64,000 bases of DNA, taken from an uncultured Actinomycetes bacterium. GTDB taxonomy: Bacteria > Actinomycetota > Actinomycetes > Nanopelagicales > Nanopelagicaceae. The stretch covers positions 62,001-126,000 of the forward strand of contig CAILHY010000010.1 in NCBI GenBank assembly GCA_903834145.1, given 5' to 3'. Positions 19,715 to 26,921 of this stretch are shown here, piece after piece; within the stretch, counting starts at the first letter, position 1, and each line of letters opens with the position of its first letter. Position numbers and translations under genes: made by a program. A model generated the notes under the pieces. That model did not search any database. It was not told the origin of the DNA and saw only the letters and a program-made list of their open reading frames with translations.

Positions 19715-20784
19715 TAGTTCAGTGTTGGATAATCTGTGTAGCCCTTTTCATTGCCACCATAAAACCTTGAACCATCTGTGGCGTTATACGGTCCATCAGT
19801 CTTAAGTCTTTCAACTAAATCTGGATTCGAAATGAAGAGTTGACCAAGTGAAACCAAATCAGCAGCGCCAGATTCGATGTACTCCAAATCCGACTTTCCC
19901 TTAACCTTTTCGCCAACAAAAGTGTTTACGATCAAAGTATTAGGCCACCACGTACGAACCTTCGTTAGAAGTCCATTTTGCATTGGGTTCTCCATGAAGT
20001 GGAGGTAAGCCAGATCTAGGCTTGCCAACTCTTTGATGAGTGCTTCATATGTAGCTTCAAAACCTTCTTCAACTATTCCATTGAAGGGGTTTGCAGGAGA
20101 GATTCTGATGCCAACTTTTGATGAGCCAATCTTTAATGAGACTGCCTTCGCAACTTCTACAGCAAACTCGATTCTTCCGGCCACTGAGCCACCCCACTTA
20201 TCAGTGCGGAGATTTACATTTGTAGATATAAATTGGTGGACTAAGTAGCCGTTAGCACCATGGATTTCAACGCCATCAAAGCCAGCCGCAATCGCATTTT
20301 CCGCAGCGCTAGCGAAATCGTTAATGGTCTGCAGAATGTCCGCTTCAGTCATTTCCTTAGGAGTTTCAAATGCCTGTGGGCCTTTTGCGGTGTAAACCTG
20401 GCCTTCGGCGATGACTGCTGAAGGAGCAACGGGCACAAGTCCTTCTGGAAGCAGATCCTTATGACCGATACGACCTGTGTGCATTAGTTGAGCAAATATG
20501 ACGCCACCTTTTGCGTGGACGGCGCTTGTTACCTTCTTCCATGATTCAACTTGTTCTGCCGAATGCAATCCCGGAGTACTTGGATAGCCCTGTCCAACGA
20601 TGGAAGGCTGTGTACCCTCAGTGATGATTAGTCCTGCCGAAACTCGTTGTGCGTAGTAAGTGGCTATCAAATCTGTGGCAAGGGCACCAGGATTTCCGGC
20701 ACGGCTACGTGTCATGGGCGCCATCACAATGCGGTTCTGAAGATGTTTTCCTGCAAGGTCGTATGAACTAAAAGCTTTTTCCAT
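19714..20784 (-). CDS. Old Yellow Enzyme family alkene reductase
   Basis: An FMN-dependent ene-reductase of 356 residues that would reduce activated C=C bonds of electrophiles or nitro compounds with NAD(P)H. It has the N-terminal FMN motif RIVMAPMTRSRA, the substrate-binding HGANGYL (His/Asn pair and following Tyr), and QLMHTGRIGH. The physiological substrate is unknown. It is the second gene after the MarR regulator (6 nt gap). This is a common arrangement for electrophile-responsive reductases. It lies inside the segment flanked by the rnpB repeats. Confidence 0.93.
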   Translation of the reverse strand: MEKAFSSYDLAGKHLQNRIVMAPMTRSRAGNPGALATDLIATYYAQRVSAGLIITEGTQPSIVGQGYPSTPGLHSAEQVESWKKVTSAVHAKGGVIFAQLMHTGRIGHKDLLPEGLVPVAPSAVIAEGQVYTAKGPQAFETPKEMTEADILQTINDFASAAENAIAAGFDGVEIHGANGYLVHQFISTNVNLRTDKWGGSVAGRIEFAVEVAKAVSLKIGSSKVGIRISPANPFNGIVEEGFEATYEALIKELASLDLAYLHFMENPMQNGLLTKVRTWWPNTLIVNTFVGEKVKGKSDLEYIESGAADLVSLGQLFISNPDLVERLKTDGPYNATDGSRFYGGNEKGYTDYPTLN

Positions 20785-20790
20785 GGTTTT

Positions 20791-21285
20791 TTAACTTGCT
20801 TTCTGAGTTGTGTTTCGCTGATTAACGGGGTGGTGTTCTTCTAGGTGAGTAGAGATCACACTAGAAATTTCGATAAGTGCCTGCATTTGAGATTTCGTTA
20901 AAATGTCACTGAAACAATGGTTAATTTCAAGGGATTGAAGAGGAACTGCTTCAATAATTCGATTTTTACCTACTGCGGTTAGGCCCACATCGAAACATCG
21001 AGAATCTGAATTGCTCTTGGTTTTCTTAAGTAGCCCACTTTCATGCATGCGAGTCACTTGATGCGACATTCTGCTGATCTCCCACCCGAGCTGGGCAGCC
21101 AAAGTATTTACATTCAGAGCCGCTTCGTTTGACTCATAAATAGCGAGAAGGACAACATATTCAGCGGCACTTAATCCCGAGTGATTCATAATCTGGCGAC
21201 CCAAGTGGGGAATCAATTGTTGGCCAATTTTATGGAAGGCACGCCAAGCCTTGGAATCAAGCTCCTTCATTCCTTTTTGCGCCAT
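20791..21285 (-). CDS. MarR family transcriptional regulator
   Basis: A 164-residue winged-helix repressor type protein. The recognition region LAAQLGWEISRMSHQVTRMHESGLL is followed by the wing KTKSNSDSRCFDVGLTAVG. These are the hallmarks of MarR proteins, which release DNA on binding small electrophiles or phenolics. It probably controls itself and the downstream OYE gene. A 16-bp interrupted palindrome overlaps the TTGACA -35 box of its own promoter at 21306-21321. A cysteine in the wing (SRCF) might be redox-sensitive, but that is speculation. Confidence 0.92.
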   Translation of the reverse strand: MAQKGMKELDSKAWRAFHKIGQQLIPHLGRQIMNHSGLSAAEYVVLLAIYESNEAALNVNTLAAQLGWEISRMSHQVTRMHESGLLKKTKSNSDSRCFDVGLTAVGKNRIIEAVPLQSLEINHCFSDILTKSQMQALIEISSVISTHLEEHHPVNQRNTTQKAS

Positions 21286-21305
21286 GGATGAATTAGATCA
21301 GATAT

Positions 21306-21321
21306 ACTTGATATGTCAAGT
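21306..21321. promoter_or_regulatory. Interrupted palindrome, probable MarR operator
   Basis: ACTTGA-TATG-TCAAGT is a 6-4-6 inverted repeat located 20 bp upstream of the marR start. On the reverse strand it contains TTGACA, which fits a -35 box with TAATTC or TGATCT as possible -10. The same interval would also affect the divergent small gene at 21339. The core TTGA-N4-TCAA recurs upstream of yceI. Confidence 0.7.
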
Positions 21322-21338
21322 AAAAAATATCTGAAGAA

Positions 21339-21626
21339 ATGAGCTTCCTAATGAATAGTTACATGGTGGTTGCCACCTTTAAAGAAGGCGTTACACAAGA
21401 GGAAATTCGAGCACTCATTCCAGCAGAGCAGGTGCAGGCCAAATTATTAGAAGAGCAAGGTTTGTTGGGGAGCATCAAAGTTGCGATGCCTAAGCGCACG
21501 GTGTTTCTTGAAGCATTCGGTCAAGACGATCAAAGAGTCTTAGAAACCATCCTTTCCCTCCCGCTAGCCGCTCTTTGGGATATCGAAGTCCTTCCCACGA
21601 CGCCACCAGCAGGATCCAGCGTATAA
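21339..21626 (+). CDS. Small protein, possible muconolactone-isomerase-like ferredoxin-fold
   Basis: A 95-residue soluble protein divergent from marR. The strand-helix-helix-strand pattern and the ending with FLEAFGQDD, then LPLAALWDIEVLPTTPP, resemble dimeric alpha/beta-barrel proteins such as muconolactone isomerase-like or YciI-like families. No catalytic residue can be assigned. The first ATG has only a weak GAAG; the ATG at 21351 is an alternative start. Its position suggests control by the MarR protein. Confidence 0.6.
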   Translation: MSFLMNSYMVVATFKEGVTQEEIRALIPAEQVQAKLLEEQGLLGSIKVAMPKRTVFLEAFGQDDQRVLETILSLPLAALWDIEVLPTTPPAGSSV

Positions 21627-21722
21627 AAATTCCTAAAAGTATTTGCAAGCATTTACGGGACAAAGTACGGGATATCCGCGCGCTGCAAAGAATTCTGCGC
21701 AGCAACGCAATAATATTTTCTT

Positions 21723-22298
21723 ATGTCTAATGCGCGAGTATCTGCCCACCTCAAGAAGTTCAGCCCCGACCAGAAGAAGATTCTTACGGATTTGCGCAAT
21801 CACATAGCTTCTAAACTTCCAAAATCAGAACAAATAATTAAATACGGTATACCAACATTTCTGATTGAGGATGTACCAGTAATTGGCTTTGATGGTTACA
21901 AGTCTCACAACAGCGTATTTCCTTATAGCGGGTCATTTAACTCTCGGCTTAAAAAGGAGTTAGAGCAATATGTGCAAACAAAAGGATCCATTCACTTTGA
22001 GGGTGGAAAAAGTATTCCGAAGCTGCTCATCAATCAAATTCTTACTGAAAGAATTCAACAGATTAATGATGCGTATCCTAAGAAGACAGGTGAGTACCTA
22101 GAGTTCTACACAAATGGAGTATTGAAGGCCAAAGGTAAATACAAGGCGGGCAACATCCATGGCGACTGGAAATGGTTTCGGAAAACTGGGGTAATCATGC
22201 GTTCAGGTAGTTTTAAAAATGGTGTACAAGTTGGAATATGGATTACTTATGATGCGAAGGGAAAAGTCTACAAAAAAGCTATTAAAACGGAGTCGTAA
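21723..22298 (+). CDS. DUF1801 domain protein with C-terminal MORN-type repeats
   Basis: A 191-residue protein with two parts. Residues 1-115 match the DUF1801 (YdhG-like) fold: KYGIPTF, VIGFDGYKSHNSVFP and IHFEGGKSIP. Residues about 122-190 contain repeats of the type YxNGxLKAKGKYKxGxxHGxW and FKNGVQVGxWITYDxKGK. These are MORN-2/YwqK-like repeats usually found in separate proteins. TAATAT ends 6 nt before the ATG. Function unknown. The base composition is AT-rich compared with flanking metabolic genes, which fits its place in the putative rnpB island. Confidence 0.78.
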   Translation: MSNARVSAHLKKFSPDQKKILTDLRNHIASKLPKSEQIIKYGIPTFLIEDVPVIGFDGYKSHNSVFPYSGSFNSRLKKELEQYVQTKGSIHFEGGKSIPKLLINQILTERIQQINDAYPKKTGEYLEFYTNGVLKAKGKYKAGNIHGDWKWFRKTGVIMRSGSFKNGVQVGIWITYDAKGKVYKKAIKTES

Positions 22299-22306
22299 AG
22301 AGATAC

Positions 22307-22735
22307 TTAGTTCAAGAATGCGATGATTGCACCAGCGACAGTTAAGTTGAGCGCATCGTTAGTGGTTTCAATGAGCCAGACCTTGATATTTTCTCCACCG
22401 AAGAGTCGATGCGAAAGGGATGCGAATGCCGCAATTCCCACACCAAGCGCGAAGCCAATTCCTGCTCCGTCAGTGATACCGATATCCGTACCAGCGTGCT
22501 GGAGTGAATTGATGATCAGACCCAGAGTAAGAGTCTGAATAAGAACACCGAGGATTGTGCCGCCGAAGAGGAGCACTGGCTTGTTCTGGTTTGAATTTAA
22601 CTGGCCAGTTGCAATACCACGTTCTTTCATCCAGATTGGATAGAAGGTCTTAGGCCCAAACCATATTGCGCCACTTACGAATGAGAATCCGAAAGCCACG
22701 AGAATGCCTATGAAGTTAAATCCTGTGAATGTCAT
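22307..22735 (-). CDS. DUF1761 family membrane protein
   Basis: A 142-residue protein with four predicted membrane helices and the DUF1761 hallmark AIWFGPKTFYPIWMKERG after the first helix. The family is of unknown function. TATTAT lies 7 nt before the ATG, suggesting a leaderless start. It is convergent with the DUF1801-MORN gene (8 bp between stops) and is the last gene before the right rnpB-like repeat. Confidence 0.82.
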   Translation of the reverse strand: MTFTGFNFIGILVAFGFSFVSGAIWFGPKTFYPIWMKERGIATGQLNSNQNKPVLLFGGTILGVLIQTLTLGLIINSLQHAGTDIGITDGAGIGFALGVGIAAFASLSHRLFGGENIKVWLIETTNDALNLTVAGAIIAFLN

Positions 22736-22872
22736 GGCGGAAATAATACCAGAACTCTGCCTCTGACCCTTGGAATGACCTTTCTACATCTTGGTTATCT
22801 CTGTAATTGTTCGGGGCAATATTGACCGCAGTTGTTATCTTTGAACGCGAGCGCGTGCTCAACAATGTCGTC

Positions 22873-22898
22873 TCCGGCTCATAGGGCGCCTCTTCTTT
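22873..22898 (+). repeat. Right copy of the rnpB 3'-end repeat (candidate attR)
   Basis: This matches rnpB 19689-19714 with two substitutions in 26 nt (T to C at position 8, A to C at position 17). Sequence just upstream of 22871 shows no further rnpB similarity, so this is a short isolated fragment, not a duplicated gene. It is followed by A/T-rich sequence and the DUF2200 promoter. Confidence 0.65.
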
Positions 22899-22930
22899 AA
22901 TTACGCTGAAAAAGGGCTTACGATTTAGAC

Positions 22931-23290
22931 ATGACAGAAAAGCTGGAAAAGTTGTTCAACATGCCTGTCAGTGGCGTCTATCAGGCTTATCTGAAGAAAG
23001 TTGAACGCAAGGGTGCGAGTGAATCAGATCTCGTGAAGGTAATCGGCTGGCTCACGGGGTTTGATTCGAAAACTTTGAAAAAGCATGTCAAAGACGGGAC
23101 ATCTCTTAAGAATTTCTTCAAGAGTGCAAAGTTGAATCCCAAGGCAAAACTGATCACAGGAACAATATGTGGTGTCAAGATACAAGAAATCGAGGACCCT
23201 TTGATGCTGAAGATCCGATATCTGGACAAATTGGTTGATGAACTTGCCAAAGGTCGCCCGATGGAAAAGATCTTGCGCTCCGAAATATAG
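22931..23290 (+). CDS. DUF2200 family protein
   Basis: A 119-residue basic protein matching DUF2200: VYQAYLKKVERKGASESDLVKVIGWLTG, followed by FFKSAKLNPKAKLITG and a C-terminal KIRYLDKLVDELAKGRPMEKIL. The family is small, widespread and uncharacterised. TACGAT ends 6 nt upstream of the ATG. It begins just after the right rnpB-like repeat, so it probably belongs to the original chromosome rather than the inserted segment. Confidence 0.83.
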   Translation: MTEKLEKLFNMPVSGVYQAYLKKVERKGASESDLVKVIGWLTGFDSKTLKKHVKDGTSLKNFFKSAKLNPKAKLITGTICGVKIQEIEDPLMLKIRYLDKLVDELAKGRPMEKILRSEI

Positions 23291-23313
23291 GGCATTTCTT
23301 TTATACTTCAATT

Positions 23314-23646
23314 ATGAGCAAGAAGTTCATAATTTTTGTCATTGATGACCTAAGCGGATCTGGCACACCTGAAGAGATGGTTGCTATTGATGCATTCAAT
23401 GATCAATTGCGCGCAAACGACCAATGGATTTTTGCAGGGGGTTTAGCGGCACCATCTCGTTCCACGGTCATCGACAATCGGGGGAGTGCAAATATCGAAA
23501 CTGGTCAGCCACTATTTCCGAATCCCGAGCAGTTCAGTGGATTCTGGTTGATACAAGTGCCCGATCTTGAGACCGCTCGCAACCTTGCCTTTGAAGGATC
23601 CAAGGCCTGCAACCGTAAGGTTGAGTTGCGACCTCTACTTGGTTGA
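23314..23646 (+). CDS. YCII-related domain protein
   Basis: A 110-residue ferredoxin-like protein of the YCII/DGPF group: FIIFVIDDLSG, then a middle segment with WIFAGGL, and a C-terminal GFWLIQVPDLETARNLAFEGSKACNRKVELRPLL. Members are small dimeric proteins of uncertain enzymatic function, some linked to sigma-70 (SigJ-like) operons; no sigma gene is present here. TATACT ends 6 nt upstream of the ATG, one of the clearest leaderless promoters in the window. Confidence 0.82.
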   Translation: MSKKFIIFVIDDLSGSGTPEEMVAIDAFNDQLRANDQWIFAGGLAAPSRSTVIDNRGSANIETGQPLFPNPEQFSGFWLIQVPDLETARNLAFEGSKACNRKVELRPLLG

Positions 23647-23688
23647 GTTCTCTCACAAGGCGCAAATCTTTGACGATCGCTTAAGAGG

Positions 23689-23856
23689 TTAGAAACGTTT
23701 GAAAAATCTCCAATAGAAAGCCGCGTAGACCAGCACGATGCCCACATTTACGGCTAATCGTTCTGCAGCGTGATGTCTAAAGAAGATCACATCTGCTGCG
23801 ACAATAGTGACAATCACAGCCGCTGCAAAAATGGCGCCTATTTGAGTCTTTCCCAT
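23689..23856 (-). CDS. Small membrane protein, 55 residues, uncharacterised
   Basis: A short open frame beginning MGKTQIGAIFAAAVIVTIVA and ending WRFFKRF before a TAA. It has two predicted membrane helices separated by a charged loop (FFRHHAAERL) and a basic C-terminus, a plausible topology for a real small inner-membrane protein. It is the only sensible coding content of the 330-bp space between the YCII gene and the ABC operon terminator. I do not recognise the family. TATTAC lies 6 nt before the ATG, a weak leaderless -10. Confidence 0.6.
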   Translation of the reverse strand: MGKTQIGAIFAAAVIVTIVAADVIFFRHHAAERLAVNVGIVLVYAAFYWRFFKRF

Positions 23857-23933
23857 GGCTCAGTAATAACACGATTGCAAAGAAGTAGCAACGCTAGCGC
23901 TCTCTTCATTGCAGTAAGCAATTCGGAGGCAAT

Positions 23934-23969
23934 AAAAACCCCTGGCCACTTATGCAGCCAGGGGTTTTT
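23934..23969. terminator. Bidirectional rho-independent terminator
   Basis: A 13-bp perfect stem, AAAAACCCCTGGC paired with GCCAGGGGTTTTT, with a 10-nt loop. T-runs are present on both strands. It sits 10 bp past the stop of the substrate-binding protein gene (reverse strand) and ends that ABC operon. Confidence 0.93.
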
Positions 23970-23978
23970 ATATGGAGA

Positions 23979-25094
23979 TTAGGCCTTTAATGCACCCTTA
24001 CCTGTACTGAAGTAGTTAGGAATTGCTGCAGCCTTGGCGATGTCTCCCTTGGAGTGAAGTACGTAATAATCCGTGTACGTAGCTCTTAAGTCAACATTCT
24101 TCATGTCAGCTGCCGACCAGTTTCCTGAGGCAAACTTTCCGCGACCATCGATAGCAAGAACGCTACGTGGGCCAGAGGTAGGCATCAATCCTGTTGGGTT
24201 ATACATAACCTTCTCATTGTCGAGTGCCTTTTCCCAAACTGCGATTCCAGTTCCTGCGTAGTAGTCAGCTGGAATCTTTGCAGCGATTTCAGCGGAAGTA
24301 TGACTTTCGATGAAGGCAGTTGTATCCATCATCGCATCCACGACGCGCTGTGTGAGATCTTTGTGCTTTGCAACCCAGTCTTCACGACCGTAGACGCATG
24401 TTGCTGGGTATGGTCCGCCGAGCGCGGCCTTGGTCAAATCACCGTAGCGCATGTCAGTAAGAACATATCCAAGACCAGAATCAAGGACCTGGCTGATTGT
24501 TGGTTCAGTAGTCATACCGCAGTCAATGGCTTTGTTCTTCATTGCAGCGATGAATGTTGTTCCCGCTCCGGCAACGAATGAGTGCATTGAAGTTTGTGGA
24601 ACACCAGCATGAGCACCAAGTGAAAGCGTCAAGAAGTTTGTTGAGGAACCAAGTCCAGTTACTCCGAGACTAACTCCACCCTTAACTTTCGCCCAGTCAG
24701 CAACAGAGGTAATGGTGCCCTTGAGATCTGAGCGGCACAGTTCAACTTCTCCAGGAGACTGTAGAAGTGTTGCAACGTTGACGGTGTTCTTTCCGTGGAT
24801 ACGGAGGTCGATGTTATGGTCATAGAAGCCAAGAACGAAGTCAACTGAACCAGTCAACATGTCATCTTCAGCACTTGCGCCGGCAGCTTCATCTGTGAGA
24901 ACTACGTTAATGCCGTACTTCTTGTAGTAGCCCAATGACTCTGCAAGTTTGGCATGCATGTAAATCTGCTTTGAAAGTCCGCCGACTTCAATACGTACTG
25001 TGGGAATAGCTGCTTGTGCAGATGTTCCAACAAGTACTGAAAAACAGAGCGCCAGCGCAGATGCGACGGCGACTCTTGAATATACCTTTCTCAT
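23979..25094 (-). CDS. ABC transporter substrate-binding protein, NitT/TauT (NMT1-like) type
   Basis: A 371-residue exported binding protein. The signal peptide has a basic start, a hydrophobic core and cleaves near SAQA-A. The mature part has the NMT1/SsuA pattern: YYKKYGINVVLTDEAAGA, GSVDFVLGFYDHN and GVTGLGSSTNFLTL. Such proteins bind nitrate, taurine, sulfonates, thiamine precursors or aromatic acids; the ligand cannot be told here. It is the last gene of the operon ATPase-permease-binding protein and is followed by a strong terminator. Confidence 0.92.
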   Translation of the reverse strand: MRKVYSRVAVASALALCFSVLVGTSAQAAIPTVRIEVGGLSKQIYMHAKLAESLGYYKKYGINVVLTDEAAGASAEDDMLTGSVDFVLGFYDHNIDLRIHGKNTVNVATLLQSPGEVELCRSDLKGTITSVADWAKVKGGVSLGVTGLGSSTNFLTLSLGAHAGVPQTSMHSFVAGAGTTFIAAMKNKAIDCGMTTEPTISQVLDSGLGYVLTDMRYGDLTKAALGGPYPATCVYGREDWVAKHKDLTQRVVDAMMDTTAFIESHTSAEIAAKIPADYYAGTGIAVWEKALDNEKVMYNPTGLMPTSGPRSVLAIDGRGKFASGNWSAADMKNVDLRATYTDYYVLHSKGDIAKAAAIPNYFSTGKGALKA

Positions 25095-25116
25095 CTTTCC
25101 TCTTTTCTCTGGATTG

Positions 25117-25953
25117 TTAGTGTTCAGTTCCAGAAACCTGTGTTGGCCTCCATTTAAGAAGGCGATCTTCCAATTTGGTAATGAGCCATTCGGCAGTCAG
25201 AGCCATGATTGCAATGAGCAACATTGCTGCATACACGCCATTTGGGTTGAAGTTTCCTTGGGCGGTGGCAATGAGAAGTCCAAGTCCGCGTTGCGCTCCA
25301 AGGAACTCGCCAACAATTGCACCGATGAGCGCAAAGCCAAAGCTCACATGCATGGAAGCAGTAATCCAAGAAAGCGCCGAAGGGAAAACAATTTTTGTCG
25401 TTACCTGGCGTTTTGATGCCCCCAGTAGCCTGGCATTCGCGATCAACTTGTTATCCGCTTCTCTTGTGCCTTGGAAGGCATTAAAGAAAACAGGGAAGAA
25501 AACAAGAACAAATGCCAGAGCAACCTTAGAAATTGAACCCAAGCCAAGCCATAGAACGAATATCGAGCCTAAGACAACTCGGGGGATGGAGTTGGAAACC
25601 TTGATGTAAGGGGCAAATATTTCAGCGGCAGTAGGGTTGCGAGCTAAAAAGACCCCGAAAATGATTCCAAGAATGACGCCGGCAAGAAATCCATATGTTG
25701 CTTCGTAAAGAGTGACCCAAGCATTAACCCAGATAGAACCTATGGAAGTTCCGTGTTGAATCCAGACGCCAAGTTGATGCATTACACCGCTTGGACGTCC
25801 ATAAAAGAATGGATCCAGAATTTTTTTATCAGCGAGTATTTGCCAACTTCCAAGAAGAGCAACCGCAACGGCAAGTTGAAGAGAATGCACATTAATTCTG
25901 TGTTTAGTCTGCTTACGCTTGATTTCCGCATCGGAAAGAAAATCTTCAGCCAT
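25117..25953 (-). CDS. ABC transporter permease, NitT/TauT type
   Basis: A 278-residue membrane protein with six predicted helices and the BPD-transport inner-membrane signature EADNKLIANARLLGASKRQVTTKIVFPSALSWI, the loop that contacts the ATPase. It belongs with the ATPase 14 bp upstream and the binding protein 22 bp downstream. The closest general group is SsuC/TauC-like permeases. Confidence 0.93.
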   Translation of the reverse strand: MAEDFLSDAEIKRKQTKHRINVHSLQLAVAVALLGSWQILADKKILDPFFYGRPSGVMHQLGVWIQHGTSIGSIWVNAWVTLYEATYGFLAGVILGIIFGVFLARNPTAAEIFAPYIKVSNSIPRVVLGSIFVLWLGLGSISKVALAFVLVFFPVFFNAFQGTREADNKLIANARLLGASKRQVTTKIVFPSALSWITASMHVSFGFALIGAIVGEFLGAQRGLGLLIATAQGNFNPNGVYAAMLLIAIMALTAEWLITKLEDRLLKWRPTQVSGTEH

Positions 25954-25967
25954 TTATATTTCCTCCC

Positions 25968-26783
25968 CTACTTCTCTGATGGTGCAATAAGTTGACGTTG
26001 GTATGCGATATCAACCTCATCGCGAAGTACTTCCCAAATGTTCTGATAAATCTTGAGAAATTCTTCTGTGAAGCGAATTTCACGAGCTTTACGTGGGCGC
26101 GCGAGTTCAATCTTGAAATCTGCCTTCACTTGGGCGGGACCAGCGGTAAGAACGATGACCCTGTCAGCAAGTGCAATCGCTTCTTCCAGATCGTGAGTAA
26201 CGAAAAGAACGGTTGATCCAGTGGTCTCCCACAACGTCATTAATTCATCGGTCATAATGCTGCGAGTCTGTACATCGAGCGCGCTGAAAGGTTCATCCAT
26301 CAGAAGAAGCTGTGGTTCATTGATTAGAGCCTGCGCTAGGGCAACACGCTTTTTCATTCCGCCGCTGAGTTGATGGGGGTAGTGTTTTTCAAATCCCACT
26401 AATCCAACTTTTGCAATCCATTTCTGAACAAGTGGGCGATATTCTTTTGGATCAAGCCCGCGAAACTTTGGACCTGCTCCTACGTTGTTCGCAACACTCA
26501 TCCATGGGAAGGTGGCATCGTGCTGGAAGACAAATCCTGTCCGGATATCAATGTCTTTGACTGCTGTTCCATCAACACTCACTTCGCCAATGCTTGATTG
26601 TTCCAATCCTGCAAGCAATGTAAGCGCCGTCGATTTACCGCATCCTGTAGGGCCAACTAGTGCAACAAACTCGCCTGGTTGAATTTCGAAATTCAACTCT
26701 TTCAGGGCTTGATACCAGTCACCTTTAGGTGTGCGGAATCGTTTTGAGACATTCGAGAACTTAACGTGTACGCCTTTGGACAT
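25968..26783 (-). CDS. ABC transporter ATP-binding protein, NitT/TauT type
   Basis: A 271-residue ATPase with Walker A GPTGCGKST, the Q-loop QHDATFPWMSV, signature LSGGMKKR, Walker B LLLMDEPFSALD and the H-loop FVTHDLEEA. It energises uptake by the permease encoded next. The start at 26783 has TATTGT exactly 6 nt upstream and TTGGAT 16 nt before that, a complete leaderless promoter. It is divergent from the two-component sensor gene, with about 140 bp of shared regulatory DNA. Confidence 0.94.
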   Translation of the reverse strand: MSKGVHVKFSNVSKRFRTPKGDWYQALKELNFEIQPGEFVALVGPTGCGKSTALTLLAGLEQSSIGEVSVDGTAVKDIDIRTGFVFQHDATFPWMSVANNVGAGPKFRGLDPKEYRPLVQKWIAKVGLVGFEKHYPHQLSGGMKKRVALAQALINEPQLLLMDEPFSALDVQTRSIMTDELMTLWETTGSTVLFVTHDLEEAIALADRVIVLTAGPAQVKADFKIELARPRKAREIRFTEEFLKIYQNIWEVLRDEVDIAYQRQLIAPSEK

Positions 26784-26921
26784 GGAGGGACAATATGAGT
26801 TCGCTCCTGAAATCCAAGGTTTTTGCTCACCGATTCTCTTTTTACTTCTTTTCCAGCATTTTGCTCATTGTGCTCAGGGTGAGGGCTTATCAAAAGAAGG
26901 GAGTTGGAGCACAATGCTCTA

